Assembly: GCA_037974665.1 (NCBI GenBank)
Contig: CM075765.1
Coordinates: 15,805,501-15,869,500 of the forward strand
DNA: 64,000 nt
From: Ehretia macrophylla
Taxonomy: Eukaryota > Streptophyta > Magnoliopsida > Boraginales > Ehretiaceae
Reading direction: 5' to 3'
The position numbers were made by a program, and so were the translations under genes. Positions 41,947-53,639 of the stretch are shown here, one piece after another (the first letter of the stretch is position 1; each line of letters opens with the position of its first letter). The notes under the pieces were generated by a model. That model was not told the origin of the DNA and made no database searches. It saw only the letters and a program-made list of their open reading frames with translations.

Positions 41947-42449
41947 TCCCAGAAGTCCAGCAAAAACAAGTGAAAGTGATTTTTACATAATCATACTACT
42001 TAACATTCAGGATCTGGAGATGTTTTGATTATATCAACCAAAATTGATATACTGTCAATTGAGGAGACGCTTCATTTCTGCTGGACTTAACTGCTCTTTT
42101 GTTTTAATTTTAAGATTATGAAGTGTTAAGAAGATAGATGATAGTATCAACATGTTATATGAATGAGTGTGCTTGTTGTGTAGTTGTAAAATTCATATAT
42201 TGTTTAAATTTAAGAATAAATATTTTCCATTTTCAAAAATAGCGAAGGAAGAGGTGTTACGACGTCGTTTTCTTACCTTTTGTGTACAGCTGAAGCAAAA
42301 CAAAAACACGTACAGGTTGGCCTATGGCATGGGAGGTGGGAGGTGGGAGGCGGGAGGCGGGAGGCTTTGCGCCCGGAATTATTATTATACGCCCTTGCGA
42401 TTGTGGGTCCCACTAGATATCATTTCTTTTGGCCACGTCACAATTCTAT

Positions 42450-42560
42450 ATACATATATACATATATAGACAGATATACATATATATACATATATAGACA
42501 CATACATATATATATATACATATATAGACACATATACATATATATATATATATATATATT
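42450..42560. repeat. TATACATATATAGACA-type microsatellite
   Basis: An alternating AT-rich tract with repeated CATATATA and TAGACA units replaces the sequence that follows the degraded G-box in this unit. Confidence 0.8.
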
Positions 42561-42733
42561 TATTTATTTTTTGGGGGTGGGGTTGGTGATTTTATGTAAA
42601 GAAATAAAGGAATAAATATGGGAATCAATTGATACCAATGTAGAATATTACCATTTTTCTATTATTTGGTGCTTAAGAAATAAGAAGGGTGGAAAAGAAA
42701 TTAAAAAAAGAATTATGTTTAGCTAAAAGGATG

Positions 42734-42926
42734 GCGAGTGAAGTGTATCAGATCCTTCTGTATTTTAGTGAAAGTGTACAACGCTTCTTATAATTTAAAA
42801 ACTCTATGAACTATTCATTGTGATTTTTTAAAAGCGCACAACACGTTTATGCCATTAAAAAATTCGTTAAATTTAACAGATAATGTACTTATCACGCGTT
42901 AAGTGATATTTTTATTTAACGAATTA
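42734..42926. mobile_element. left part of a long-TIR element, split by the pararetrovirus
   Basis: From GCGAGTGAAGTGTA to about ATTTAACGAATT this matches 22981-23175. The remainder continues at about 54190 and ends at 54754, followed by AAGGATGA. Homology to the element stops on both sides at the viral sequence. Confidence 0.75.
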
Positions 42927-43258
42927 AGAGAATGGACTGATGTTCAAGGTAAAAGGTTAAAATATATTTTCCCACCTACCAAACCTATAATTATAGGAAA
43001 AGATGATTTTCAAATTAAATCCAAGGCTTTTCTCAAATTATTTGAAGATGGAAATGCTATAGTTATGATAAAGCATATTAATTCTCTTGCTCAACAAGGC
43101 AATTATACTAATTGTACCTTACAAATTGTCGGAGAATAATTAGTTATTTTAAATAAAAAGGTTGATCAAATTCTTGATAGAATTAAACAAAAACCAGAGA
43201 TTAAGGCACTCCAGGAGAAAATTTCCCATCTAAAGGGAAAATATATTATATAGGGGAC
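42927..43258 (+). pseudogene. viral fragment upstream of the capsid, possibly movement-protein C-terminus
   Basis: The frame reads REWTDVQGKRLKY, FPPTKPIIIGKDD and NYTNCTLQIVGE, then a TAA at 43137 and a further coiled-coil-like stretch (KVDQILDRIKQKPEIK). Similar phrases precede the capsid in endogenous Caulimoviridae polyproteins. The assignment to the movement protein is an inference from position. Confidence 0.45.
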
Positions 43259-43276
43259 TCCTCCCGATCTCAATCT

Positions 43277-43993
43277 ATGAAGACAAGATTTCAATCTACA
43301 CATAAGGTAGAAGGATTTAAATTGGATCTCGAATCAAAAATTGATAATTTAATCAGTAAAAAATTGGTTCTTTTGTATATTGGATTATTATCTGATTTAG
43401 GATCTGATAGATCTACTGGTGATAGGTCTGATAGTTCAAAATCAGAAGAGCAATCTATTTCTCAAATTAACGAATCAATAATGAATATTTCAGAGGAAGT
43501 AAATAAAATTAAAAAAGGATATTCTGGTAAATTTGCTAGTAAACCTATGAATAATAGATTCTATTATCCTCGTCCAACTCCTCAAGATATTTTATATGAG
43601 GAGGATACTACTAATTTTAGTAAAAATGCTAATTTTGATCATAGGACCATTTATGAATGGAACATAGATGGAATGTCTGATAGACAAATTAAGAAAGTTG
43701 TTGAACACATGCTTATGAATGCTCAGATTTGTAAACAAGCTGGTAATCAAGAACCAGTTATTTGTGATATTATTTTCTCTGGATTTTTTGGTCAATTAAA
43801 AGGCTGGTTTGATAATTGTGTTACTATGGAAATGAGACAAGAAATAGCTCAAGCCACCAAAATGGAAAATGGGGTTGAGGTTTCTAATGTTGTTTACACA
43901 ATGTGTGCCACTATACTTAAACATTTTTTTAGTCAATTTTCTACAAGTTATGATAGAACAATGACTTTATTAAAAAATTTGCATTGTCCTACT
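43277..43993 (+). pseudogene. viral capsid gene, 5' part
   Basis: Open frame from 43277: a Ser/Asp/Glu-rich N-terminus, then the capsid landmarks YYPRPTPQDILYEE, YEWNIDGMSDRQI and IFSGFFGQLKGWFDN. It stops being viral at 43993, where a 3.5-kb LTR-like insertion begins; its continuation is at 47544. Endogenous plant pararetrovirus capsids share this W-DG...GQLKGW.DN pattern. Confidence 0.8.
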
Positions 43994-44679
43994 CATACTG
44001 TAAGACCCCGCCCAAGACCACATGTGCATTAGGTCATGTCATACATAATTAAATCATTTTATATGCATTTGACGTGTTTTATATACTGTTAAATATGTTT
44101 ATGTATGTTTACCTCGAATTACGTGTATATCATTGTTTAACGTGCAACCAAATATTTTAGGAGTCGTAGGAAATTAATTAACATTATGGAGCTAAGATTA
44201 GTAACTAGGTAGTTAGAATTAACACTAGAATGACAAACTAGTAATACGCAAGCAAGCTCAAGGGCACTCTCGTCCTAAAGCAAAATAACAAAATATCCTG
44301 ACACTATTTGGTCTCACCCAAGTCAAACACACAAACACACACCAATACACACTCACCCATCAACACACACTACACCATCTACACACACTAAAATCCTACA
44401 ACACACACTTACACACACTACACAATTTTGCCAAGAATAAGAGAGAAATAAGAAGAAGAAGAAGAAAGAGAGGAAGAGATAAGTAGAAGCAAGCCATTTC
44501 CCAACTCTTCAACCATTTCCAATCAATTTTCTCTCATTTCTAACTATTGCAAAGGTGAGGGTTTAATCTGATTTTCTAAAATGTTTTGAAGTTCATGAGC
44601 ATGTATATATATGTGTTTACTTAGTTTGCACACTTAGAAGCCAAGAAGTTAAGTTTGAACATTTCTAGAAATCCCGGGT

Positions 44680-45300
44680 AGCCTACTGACCCTTCTGTTC
44701 GGAGTACTTTTAAGATAGCAAACGATGTTGAAAATGTGTGAAAATTGGTAGGTGATTAGTTTTTCCAATTCTAAGCATTTTTCGTAGAAATAGCCCAAGG
44801 CCAATTTTGACTCTAAGGCTTCCAAAATAGCAAAATATTGAAAAGTGTCTAAATCTGGAAAAAAGTTAGAAATTTGAAGTAGAATCTGGCAGCCTTCTGA
44901 CCTTGTAGAACGAAACCGTTTTAGTCTAGCAAATGATGTCCAAAATTCATTAAAGTTGGTAGATTGCTATATTTTGTAGTTCTGGACATTTTTTCCAGAA
45001 ATAGACTAAAGCTAATTCTGACTCTAAGACCCCTAAAATGGCCAAATATTAAAGGGTGTCTAAATCTGAAAAATCTGGAAAAAAAGGAAGCAGGTTTTTG
45101 GCAGTTCTCTGGCCTTGTAGAACGAAACAATTTTGGCCTAGTAAATGATATTTAAAATGCATGAAATTTGGTATATTGCTATATTTTTCAGTTCTGGACA
45201 TTTTTGACAGAAATAGGCTAAGACTAATTTTGACCTTAAGACCCTAAAAAAATGGCAAGTATTGAAATGTGTACGAATCTGGACAGTTTTGTATAGTCCC
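44680..45300. repeat. three imperfect tandem copies, period about 211 bp
   Basis: The marker phrase AAAYGATG with AAAATTGGTAG-like and CTGGACATTTTT-like neighbours recurs at about 44721, 44931 and 45143. Each copy also has a CTTGTAGAACGAAAC or CCCAAGGCC-type block. Confidence 0.7.
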
Positions 45301-46275
45301 ACGGTTTTGGCCATAACTCTTGAATCCGAACTCCAAATGATGCAAGGTTTGTTTTTAGATTTAAATCACTCATTAAGCTTTAATTTGATATTTTGTTCAC
45401 TGAAATTGGAGATTGTTTGCTTGTCTAAATGAATATGGGAAAACAGACCATTGCAGTGAGATTTTTGTTTAGTGATATGCTTTGAAGCATGTTGTAACTT
45501 CTCTTGTGGTATTGAATGCTTGGAATTGTGGCACTTAGATATTGTGTGGACTGTTGTGGCTGGTTGAGGTTGCTTCATTTGATTGATGTATGGCTTGGGA
45601 TCGTTAATTGATGAATGGTTGCTTAACCGCATGTTTAAGCACGGAATTGAGGCCCTAATGCTATTGACTTTTTGCTAAGAGATGATCTTATGGTTAAACG
45701 TGTTAAATTGTGTGGTTAATAGGATGTCCGTAGTTGTTCTTATAGCTCTAAATGAAATTCCCGATGATCACATGTTAATACGTATACTTTTTTTGTACCC
45801 GGTCTCATATAAACGTCGTTGCATGCTTGTATAATCTTATTACTTGATACGTGAACCCCGAAATGAGTTATATGACTTGATTTACATGTGTTACATGGCT
45901 GCCCGTTTGATGTTCATATAACTCTATGTGTTTTACAAAGTGAAAATTCGTGTTAAGCATGCCTCGTTCATTTACTTGTCAATATGTGATCTTATACTTG
46001 CTCAGAGGCAACCTACTTTGTTGTCCTCCTAATGTAAATTGTTAAAAGACATTCTATGGCTTATTTGAACATGATTACTTGGCTGCCCGTGGAAGTTTAA
46101 TTGCTTCCAAATTGATATATGAAATGATTATATGTTCTTATAATGCCTTATGAATATATGCTCGTATGAAGTCGCTACACGGATACACACTTGTATAATA
46201 AAGTAACCTCCTTGTTGTCCTCCAAATGGTGCTTGTGTATTCCACAAATAAATGAGGTGTGACTGGTGTGTTTAT

Positions 46276-46745
46276 GGGTTGCCTCTGGAGTACCCTCTTC
46301 ACGGGTTGCCTCCGTAGTATCCTCTTGATTGGTGTGTTATGGGTTGCCTCCGGAGTACCGTCTTCATGGGTTGCCTCCGTAGTGCCCTCTTAGTTGTCAT
46401 GTATATGGGTTGCCTTCGGAGTACCCTCTTCACGGGTTGCCTCCATAGTATCCTCTTGATTGGTGTGTTATGGGTTGCCTCCGGAGTACCGTCTTCATGG
46501 GTTGCCTCCGTAGTGCCCTCTTAGTTGTCATGTATATGGGTTGCCTTCGGAGTACCCTCTTCACGGGTTGCCTCCGTAGTATCCTCTTGATTGGTGTGTT
46601 ATGGGTTGCCTCCGGAGTACCGTCTTCATGGGTTGCCTCCGTAGTGCCCTCTTAGTTGTCATGTATATGGGTTGCCTCCGGAGTACCCTCCTCATGGGTT
46701 GTCTCCGGAGTATCCTCTTGATCAGTGTAACAGGTCGTCTCTGGA
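46276..46745. repeat. tandem array, period 131 bp with a GGGTTGCCTCCGGAGTA sub-repeat
   Basis: Near-identical 131-bp units begin at 46339, 46470 and 46601, and a partial copy lies on each side. Within each unit the phrase GGGTTGCCTCCGGAGTACC and its variants recur about four times. The array is open in several frames only because it is repetitive. Confidence 0.92.
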
Positions 46746-47543
46746 ATGTCACTTTTAATTGGTATGATGAAGATGATTTGACAAGAAAGCTTGAGATTGG
46801 CCATCTCCAACAAAGTTTGTGATATTGTATCCTTTTACTACATGATTTTTACCCTCGCTGGGTCCCTCGAGGTCCTCAGAGAGTAGAGTTGCTTGAATAA
46901 GATTTTGACTATTCCGTATTTGTTATACTTGACGCTTTGACTATGTGAATTATATGCATAGCACGGTTTTATAAAGAAGATTTTGAATTAATAAAACCTT
47001 TGTGAAAACCTTCATTTCTCATCCTCACTGAGCTATACGTAGGACTAGCTCACCCCTCTTTCTAATACTTACAAGTGAGACCGAGGCCGAGCCAATTGTT
47101 CAGGTTGAGGGCGAAGAGGCTTTATGTGATGAGATTGACTTCTGCTTTTGTTGATCTCCATGCTTGTGTAGAAGACATAGCTTGTTAATATTAACTGATG
47201 ATATACTTTTGAATAGCCTTGTGTTATATAATATTCTTTTGGACTATTACTACATACTAAGTTTGATTACTAATCTTTTGAGGCCTAGATGTCAGTATTT
47301 GGCCACGTATGAAGTACAAATAGAGATGCTAGGTCTTGTAATTATGAAACAACTTGTTGTGGCCTTTTAGTGCCAAATGCCAATAGCATTCTTTTGAAAA
47401 TACTTGTGGGATAAAAATAAAAATAAAAAATGTAAAATGCATGCTAGGTTGTTAATCGATGACCTTATAGGTATTAAGTTGGTTGACACGTTGCGCTCCG
47501 ACCTTAAACTCTGCGGGTCTTGGTCCCGGGGCGTGACACTTAC

Positions 47544-48014
47544 ATCTTTTAGATGGTATAAAGATGTGTTTCTCACAAGAGTCTTCGAACTTCCCGAAGC
47601 TAATGATAATCAATGGAAAACACAATTTGTTGATGGCTTACCTGCATTATTTGCGGAAAAAATTAGAAAAGTGTTAATTAAGGACACAAACAATAATATT
47701 GTTTATAATATGTACACCTATGGTGAATTGATTAGCGTATGTGTCAAAGAAGGATTAGATCTTTGTAATCAAATAAAATTGAATTATCAAATTAAGAAAC
47801 AGGGTCTGACTGACAGACAAACATTAGGTCAATTATGTGAACAATTTGCGATGGAACTTCCATCTACTAGTAGACTTACTAAGTCTAGAGGCCCTAAAAA
47901 ACCTAAGGAATATTACACATCTCCTAAATACAAACGAAAAGCTAGGAAAATGAGAGAAAGAAATCAGAGAAAGGGATATACCCCTAAACCAAGCCTATTC
48001 CCACGTGTTATAGA
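47544..48014 (+). pseudogene. viral capsid gene, 3' part
   Basis: This continues the capsid after the insertion: SFRWYKDVFLTRVFELPE, WKTQFVDGLPALFAEK, YTYGELISVCVKEGLDLC, then a basic tail (KYKRKARKMRERNQRK). It runs into a second LTR insertion just before the zinc knuckle. Confidence 0.8.
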
Positions 48015-49549
48015 TGTGATCCCCGTCAACGGTGCCAAATTTTGATCGCGTCGTTTTGCGCTAAAAAATAGTGAGGTTAAATGATTAAAATAGTGCTTAC
48101 CTCGAATTACCTCTAGCTGTGGCGAGTAGAGGGTCGATCCACGGAGATTGGAGTTATCAAATTAAGTTCAATCTTTAATTTAGAGTTGTTTGACTATCTT
48201 CCGTCACGGATAAGTTTGATTAAGTCCAAAAGTCCAAGACATGTCCAAATACGGTATAAATGAGATCCAAAGGTGAATTGAACAAATGTACTAAATTGAA
48301 GAATTACAACACTTAACAATAAAATGAAAATCCAAAGGGTTAATGATTCAGGGTGGTTATAGCTCGGTATACTCAAGTACAAAGTTATTGATTTATATTA
48401 AAAGATAAGCCCTTCAGAAATAGGGCTACAAGCTCCTACTACTGAGATAAGCCTTTAGTTACGTAAGTGATAAGATTAATTGATTAACAAGACTGGATGT
48501 GTTGGTATAACCTAACGATATCCAATCTCTCAATTAATATTTCATTTATGTAACTTGGAGGTGTCGGTACAACCATCCATCCGAGATAGTCTCGTATTGC
48601 CACTAGTTTACAAAACTGGGCGTATATGTATTTTCAATTAATTATATCATAACTACAAATATACATATAATTAATCAAAGAATACTTAGAAATAAATAAA
48701 AAAATACGATACTTTAATAAATTTGAATCAAAATATATGTATGAGAGTAACCTCACACGTATCACCCTAAATCTCGGGTCTAGTGTATCATGATAAACTT
48801 TAAAGTACAAGAAATTATAATATAAATCGAAATAAAGGAATACTTATCATGTTGTACAAATTTCGGATGATCAGTATAATTTCGGTATGACTTGGCTCAC
48901 AAGACCCTCCCCTTGGGATTAAAACTTTGCACACAACTAAGAATAATAACTAAAACACTCAAAAACTCACTCAAATATATACTAGAGTAACAGAAAATAA
49001 GCTAAGAAGGGAAAATGGTGCCGCTTTTCGTTGCTGAAAACCGTAGTATTTATAGGCTGAAAATTCATGAGGGCGCTCGAGCGCCAGTCAGTCGTGCTCG
49101 AGCGCCTTTCTGCATTGAGAATTTTTTATTTTTTATTTTTATCTTTTTCCTTTCACACTTTGTCGTCCATTTGTTCACCATTTTCAAAAAAGAGCGCTCG
49201 AGCGGGAAAAAAAAGGGCGCTCGAGCACACTTCTGGATGTAGTAGGTGAATTTTGACTCCAAACGTTGACCAGGTCTATTTCAAAATTTTTCAGCGTCCT
49301 AAATCCGTTTCCGCACTCGGTTTGGCCAAATTTAATCTCAATTTGCTCGTTTTAAAGTTGTTCTACCATTCTTCACCAGTGTTGCGCTGAATTTCTTGTT
49401 CAAATATTGATTTTTGTGGCCATTCTTGCTATTTCTTCTTCAAAACCTATATTGCACTAAAATTGTGTAAAATATACAATTAAACTTGAAATAATAATGC
49501 AATATACATGATTTGATAGGTTAAAATTACTAAAAATATGGATTTATCA
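48015..49549 (-). mobile_element. LTR (48043-49549) plus primer-binding stub of a gypsy element
   Basis: TG...CA borders enclose 1507 bp. To its left, 48015-48042 read on the minus strand gives TTTGGCACCGTTGACGGGG, very like the TGGCGCC-type primer-binding sequence that follows the 5' LTR of Athila-like elements. It therefore is a minus-oriented 5' LTR with the start of the interior; the rest is lost. No clean target duplication was found, suggesting a deletion. GCGCTCGAGCGC palindromes recur at about 49072, 49195 and 49216. Confidence 0.7.
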
Positions 49550-49552
49550 AAA

Positions 49553-50085
49553 GGTCATTATGCTAATAGATGTCGGTAATTCCGCAAAAAGATTAACGCA
49601 TTAGATCTTGATGATCACACTAAAGAACAATTGGCGAAATTATTCGTTGACATTGATAGTTTGTCAACTTCTAGCTCAGATAGCTCAGATATAGAAGGAT
49701 CTTCTTCTGATGAAGTTATTAATGTTTCTTCTAAGGAGGACTCTCCTCCATAGACATGTAAAGCCAATAATATGAATGGAGAATATTATAAAATATTATC
49801 TCAATTTGATGATTTAAAATTCAATATGATTACTGCTGATAAATGGTTAGATGTTCTTAAATTACTAGAAGAAATTAAAGATGATTCTTTAAAATCAAAA
49901 ATTTTAGAATATTATTCTAGAGATAATTCGGTTGAAAAACCTGTTGATAGAATTTTAACTTCCAAACAAGGATATAATATTAAAGATGTTACTAGCCAAT
50001 TAAGTGATAAAAAAGGGAAGAATACTCCTATCGCTCATCATGAATTAAAACAGGAAGTTAATAAACTTCAGAGTTAGATCAATAA
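49553..50085 (+). pseudogene. viral zinc-knuckle end, acidic linker and polyprotein part
   Basis: It begins with KGHYANRC, the second half of a CCHC knuckle whose first half is lost at the LTR insertion. A Ser/Asp-rich stretch (SSSDSSDIEGSSSDE) and a stop follow. A 101-codon frame from 49772 (MNGEYYKILSQFDDLKFN) has no assigned function and ends in a coiled-coil-like segment. Confidence 0.65.
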
Positions 50086-50226
50086 TCTTAGACAGGAAAA
50101 TCAATTAATTAAAGAACAATTTGATATGTTTGTACATCAAGAACCTAGCTCTTCTAATACTTTACCAGATGCTATGATAGATTTAAATCTTCTTAATATT
50201 CTGAAGGTAATTACAATGCAAAATGG

Positions 50227-50568
50227 TTGGTTAAGATTAATTTGCTTATTCAACCAAATCACATGATTAAAAATATGATTGCATTAATTGATTCCGGTAC
50301 TAATCTTAATTGCATCCAGGAACGATTGATTCCAACTCAATATTTTAAGAAAACTGCTCATTCCATTTCTTCTGCATCAGGAGATAAATTAAGGGTTAAA
50401 TATAAATTACTCCAAGAATTTATTTTTAATGAAAAGGTATGCATATCTACTAGTTTTCTTTTAATCGAGAACATGACATGTCCTATAATTTTAGGCACTC
50501 CTTTTATAAATGAAATTATGCCTATATTAGGTATAAATAATCATGGTATAACAGGAACTTATAATTAA
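50227..50568 (+). pseudogene. viral aspartic protease
   Basis: A 113-codon frame carries ALIDSGTNLNCI (catalytic DSG) and, toward its end, CPIILGTPFINE, the usual (L/I)LG flap-side motif of retroviral-type proteases. It precedes the reverse transcriptase as in Caulimoviridae. Confidence 0.78.
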
Positions 50569-50689
50569 GAGTCTGTTAAATTTCGTTTTATTACTGAACC
50601 TAGAGAGAAATCTTAGGTCAAATAGCTAATCTAATGAAAGCAAATGAATCACTTTTGAATTTCTTAAAACATGAAATGAATATCAATAA

Positions 50690-51468
50690 AAAAAAATCAT
50701 AAATTACAGGATAAGATTAAACATCTTAATCATGAATTCTCTTTACATATTTGTAATGATCACCCTAATGCTTTTTGAGATAGAAAGAAGCATATTGTTT
50801 ATTTACCTTATGATACTGATTTTAATGAAAAAATGATTCCTACCAAGGCTAGACCTTGTCAGATGAATCAGGAATATCTTGATTTATGCAAAAAGGAGAT
50901 AGCTAGTCTTATAGATAAGCGTCTGATCAGAAAATCATATTCTCCATGGAATTGTACTGCTTTTTATGTTAATAAGCATGTAGAACAAGAACGCGGTATT
51001 CCTAGACTTGTTATTAATTAAAAACCACTTAATAAAATGCTGAAATGGATTAGGTATCCTATTCTCAATAAGAAAGATCTTTTGGGTCGGTTGCATAATA
51101 CATTGATATTTTTGAAATTTGATCTTAAATCTGGCTATTGGCAAATACAGATTGATGAAAAAGACATATATAAAACTGTTTTTGCTGTCCATATTGGATA
51201 TTATGAATGGAATGTTATGCAATTTGGATTAAAAAATGCTCCTTCTAAATTTTAAAATATTATGAATGATATTTTCATCCCCTATAGTGATTTTATAATT
51301 GTATATATTGATGATATTTTAGTTTTTTCTAAAGATATTCAACAACATTTTAAGTATCTTGAAATATTCAAGAAAATTGTTATACAAAATGGTCTTGTAA
51401 TTTCAAAACCAAAAATAATTTTATTCCAGACTAAGGTTCGATTTCTTGGTCATAATATTGAAAAATGA
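50690..51468 (+). pseudogene. viral reverse transcriptase
   Basis: The frame from about 50740 reads KKEIASLIDKRLIRKS, IPRLVIN, LKFDLKSGYWQIQI, MQFGLKNAPSKF, and the catalytic YIDDILVFS at about 51304, then VRFLGHNIEK. Stops at 50779, 51019, 51253 and 51466 break it. This is the standard order of RT motifs. Confidence 0.85.
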
Positions 51469-52100
51469 AAAATTATTCCTATTAACAGGAGTATTGAATT
51501 TGCTTCTAAATTTTCTGATCAAATAACTGATAAGACTCAGTTACAAAGATTTCTTGGCAGTTTAAATTATATTTTGCCATATACAAGAACCTTGCTAACG
51601 ATACTGCTATCTTATATGATAGGCTAAAAAAGAAACCAGGACTATGGACAGATGTCCATACTGAAAAGATAAAGTTAATAAGACATAAGGTTAAAAATTT
51701 GCCTTGTTTAACGCTGGCCAATCCTACTTGGGATAAAATTGTTGAGACTGATGCCTCCGACATTGGTTTTGGAGGAATTTTAAAACAAATTCATCCTCAA
51801 ACAAAACAAGCATATCTTGTTAGATTTCACTTAGGAAAATAGAATAATAGTCAACAAAAATATGCTACTATTGCGAAATAAATACTTTCAATTGTTAAAT
51901 GTGTGCTTAAATTTCAAGATGATTTATATTGTCAAAAGTTTTTGATAAAAATAGTCTGTCAAGCAGCAAAATATATGTTTGATAAGACTTTAAACACGGC
52001 GTTTCCAAGCAAATGTTTGCTGGATGGCAAACTAATCTTGCACCTTTTGATTTTGAAATTGATTATATTAAAGGGAATAATAATTATCTTCCTGATTTTT
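51469..52100 (+). pseudogene. viral RNase H, frameshifted
   Basis: TDASDIGFGGIL at about 51748-51783 is the first RNase H motif. FLGSLNY before it is the RT-RNase H connection. The frame changes around 51600 and stops follow. The final LPDFLTRE-like phrase before 52107 can be recognised only across a frame change. Confidence 0.7.
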
Positions 52101-52106
52101 TAACAC

Positions 52107-52880
52107 GTGAATTTTTGCAGGATGATCCCCTCTAGGGGAGGCTACTCTGACCCTAATAGGGGAAGAGGCAGAGCACGTACCCTTGATCTTAATAGGGTCA
52201 TTGCAGGCAAAAAATTAGTCAACTTAGGAAGGATCACTATTGATCCATCACATCCTGATTTTGATAAAATCAAAAAGGTTATTGAAGCTACCGGTAATAC
52301 TGCTACCCAATCATCATCATCATATGCTCATGCAGTTGAACATGAAAAGTCTGATGACTCTTTCGAAATATCTCATCATGAAGAAGTTATTTTACTTCTT
52401 GATAATGCTGATAAGCAATGGATTAATGATCCTTGGTACCTTATGGAACGTTATCTAAATATCTATATGTTTCCTGTACTTTATTATAAGTCTAGAGTCT
52501 ATTTTGAATCAATTCTGCAGGTCACAAATTCATGTGACATTGAACATTTCAAGAAAAATAATTATCTTCCTATATATACTTATAGTAAAATTTATATTAA
52601 GAAAATTCTTTATCCAAATGAATGGGGAATTAATACTTTAAATGAAAGGCAATTTATTCTTGATAAAATTACTTATCATTTTAATTATTGGGATTATGTT
52701 GAAGCATTTTTCAAAGTTTTTCTTTATGAAAACCCCCAGCATAAACATTCTTGGTTTATCAAATTTAATCCTGAAATCTTTCAAAACCACAGGTGTCCTG
52801 TCTGGATTCACCAATGGTGGAAAAGTTTTGGCCCCTGGTCAAAATTATCCCTGATCCTTAAAAAATGGACTTTTTACTAA
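52107..52880 (+). CDS. viral ORF downstream of RNase H, function not assigned
   Basis: Open frame of 257 codons. An Arg/Gly-rich start (SRGGYSDPNRGRGRAR) is followed by an acidic Ser region and a Trp/Tyr-rich globular part (YIKKILYPNEWGIN, FNYWDYVEAFFK, HKHSWFIKFNPEIF, WIHQWWKSFGPW). Sequences with this W-rich pattern accompany endogenous pararetroviruses in other plants, but I cannot name its role. It is unusually intact compared with the pol region. Confidence 0.55.
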   Translation: MNFCRMIPSRGGYSDPNRGRGRARTLDLNRVIAGKKLVNLGRITIDPSHPDFDKIKKVIEATGNTATQSSSSYAHAVEHEKSDDSFEISHHEEVILLLDNADKQWINDPWYLMERYLNIYMFPVLYYKSRVYFESILQVTNSCDIEHFKKNNYLPIYTYSKIYIKKILYPNEWGINTLNERQFILDKITYHFNYWDYVEAFFKVFLYENPQHKHSWFIKFNPEIFQNHRCPVWIHQWWKSFGPWSKLSLILKKWTFY

Positions 52881-52931
52881 ATGGTTGGCAATTTGTCCAC
52901 ATATAGGAAATGATCATGATCTTTATATTGA

Positions 52932-53507
52932 ATGATCAAGCTGTTTATTTTTCTTTATGGAATTTGGTATCCGGTGGATATGGAAATGGATCCTTGTCGC
53001 GGAGATAAACAAAGAAAAAATGTTTTGTTTAAAAAGAATTTTTTTTCAAAATTTTGGCCAAAACTCTTGAAAAATTATCTAGAGACAAAGAAATCTTATG
53101 GTCAATCCACTATCAATGAGATTACCCAGACGATAGCACTCTATCAAGAACAAATGGAAGAGACGAAAAAGAAGGCTCAAGAAAAGGAATCCCCTTTCTC
53201 TCATATTTTACGAAAAATCCAAATGAGGAAACAGATTAGTTCCCATGAAGATGTTATGGCCTCATATCTAGATGCAGTCAAGGAAGATTTCCTCAGACAT
53301 TTTAAAAATGCGGTTGATACCGACTCTACATCAGAAGACACTTCAATAAGGTCTTTCAATGCCTATGGATGCTTGGCAAGAGAATCACATGATCCTAATA
53401 AGGACATCCCATCCACTCAAGATGTGCTGGCAGAAGATCTATTTGACAGATTGAAGGATGAGTTAATTAAAAAAGCAAAAGTAAAAGGAAAAACAAAAGT
53501 TGTTTGA
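52932..53507 (+). CDS. viral coiled-coil ORF, function not assigned
   Basis: Open frame of 191 codons, Lys/Glu-rich with a predicted coiled coil (TQTIALYQEQMEETKKKAQE), ending in a basic tail. It follows the previous ORF by 51 bp, after a stop and in another frame; the two may once have been a single product. I do not recognise a family. Confidence 0.45.
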   Translation: MIKLFIFLYGIWYPVDMEMDPCRGDKQRKNVLFKKNFFSKFWPKLLKNYLETKKSYGQSTINEITQTIALYQEQMEETKKKAQEKESPFSHILRKIQMRKQISSHEDVMASYLDAVKEDFLRHFKNAVDTDSTSEDTSIRSFNAYGCLARESHDPNKDIPSTQDVLAEDLFDRLKDELIKKAKVKGKTKVV

Positions 53508-53639
53508 AGGAGTTCGATGACACCTCTGGACGTTTGTGCAAACGAAAGTTGAACTTTGCGGGAAAACACATTTGCTTGGGAAAAGCTGTCTATCGACAGT
53601 CGGTGGAATCTCATTGTTGTTTTTTTTAAGGATAATATC

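Larger units (their letters stand above)
43999..47538. mobile_element. solo-LTR-like insertion (3540 bp) in the capsid gene
   Basis: It starts TGTAAGACCCCGCCC and ends CCCGGGGCGTGACA, flanked by CATAC (43994-43998) and CTTAC (47539-47543), a 5-bp duplication with one mismatch. No pol genes and no second copy of the ends are seen inside, so it looks like a solo LTR of a large-LTR Ty3/gypsy element. Removing it leaves the capsid frame in phase. The interior has two tandem-repeat arrays (about 44680-45300 and 46276-46745). Confidence 0.75.

Noticed and set aside
46276-46745. CRISPR-like array
   Set aside because: Eukaryotic locus; repeats are contiguous with no unique spacers.
46339-46822. Repeated frames of 61-73 codons with MGCLRST phrases
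   Set aside because: Created by the 131-bp tandem array inside a non-coding LTR.
43999-47538. Possible large intron of the viral capsid gene
   Set aside because: TG...CA ends, a near-perfect 5-bp duplication and internal tandem arrays fit an LTR insertion better than an intron.
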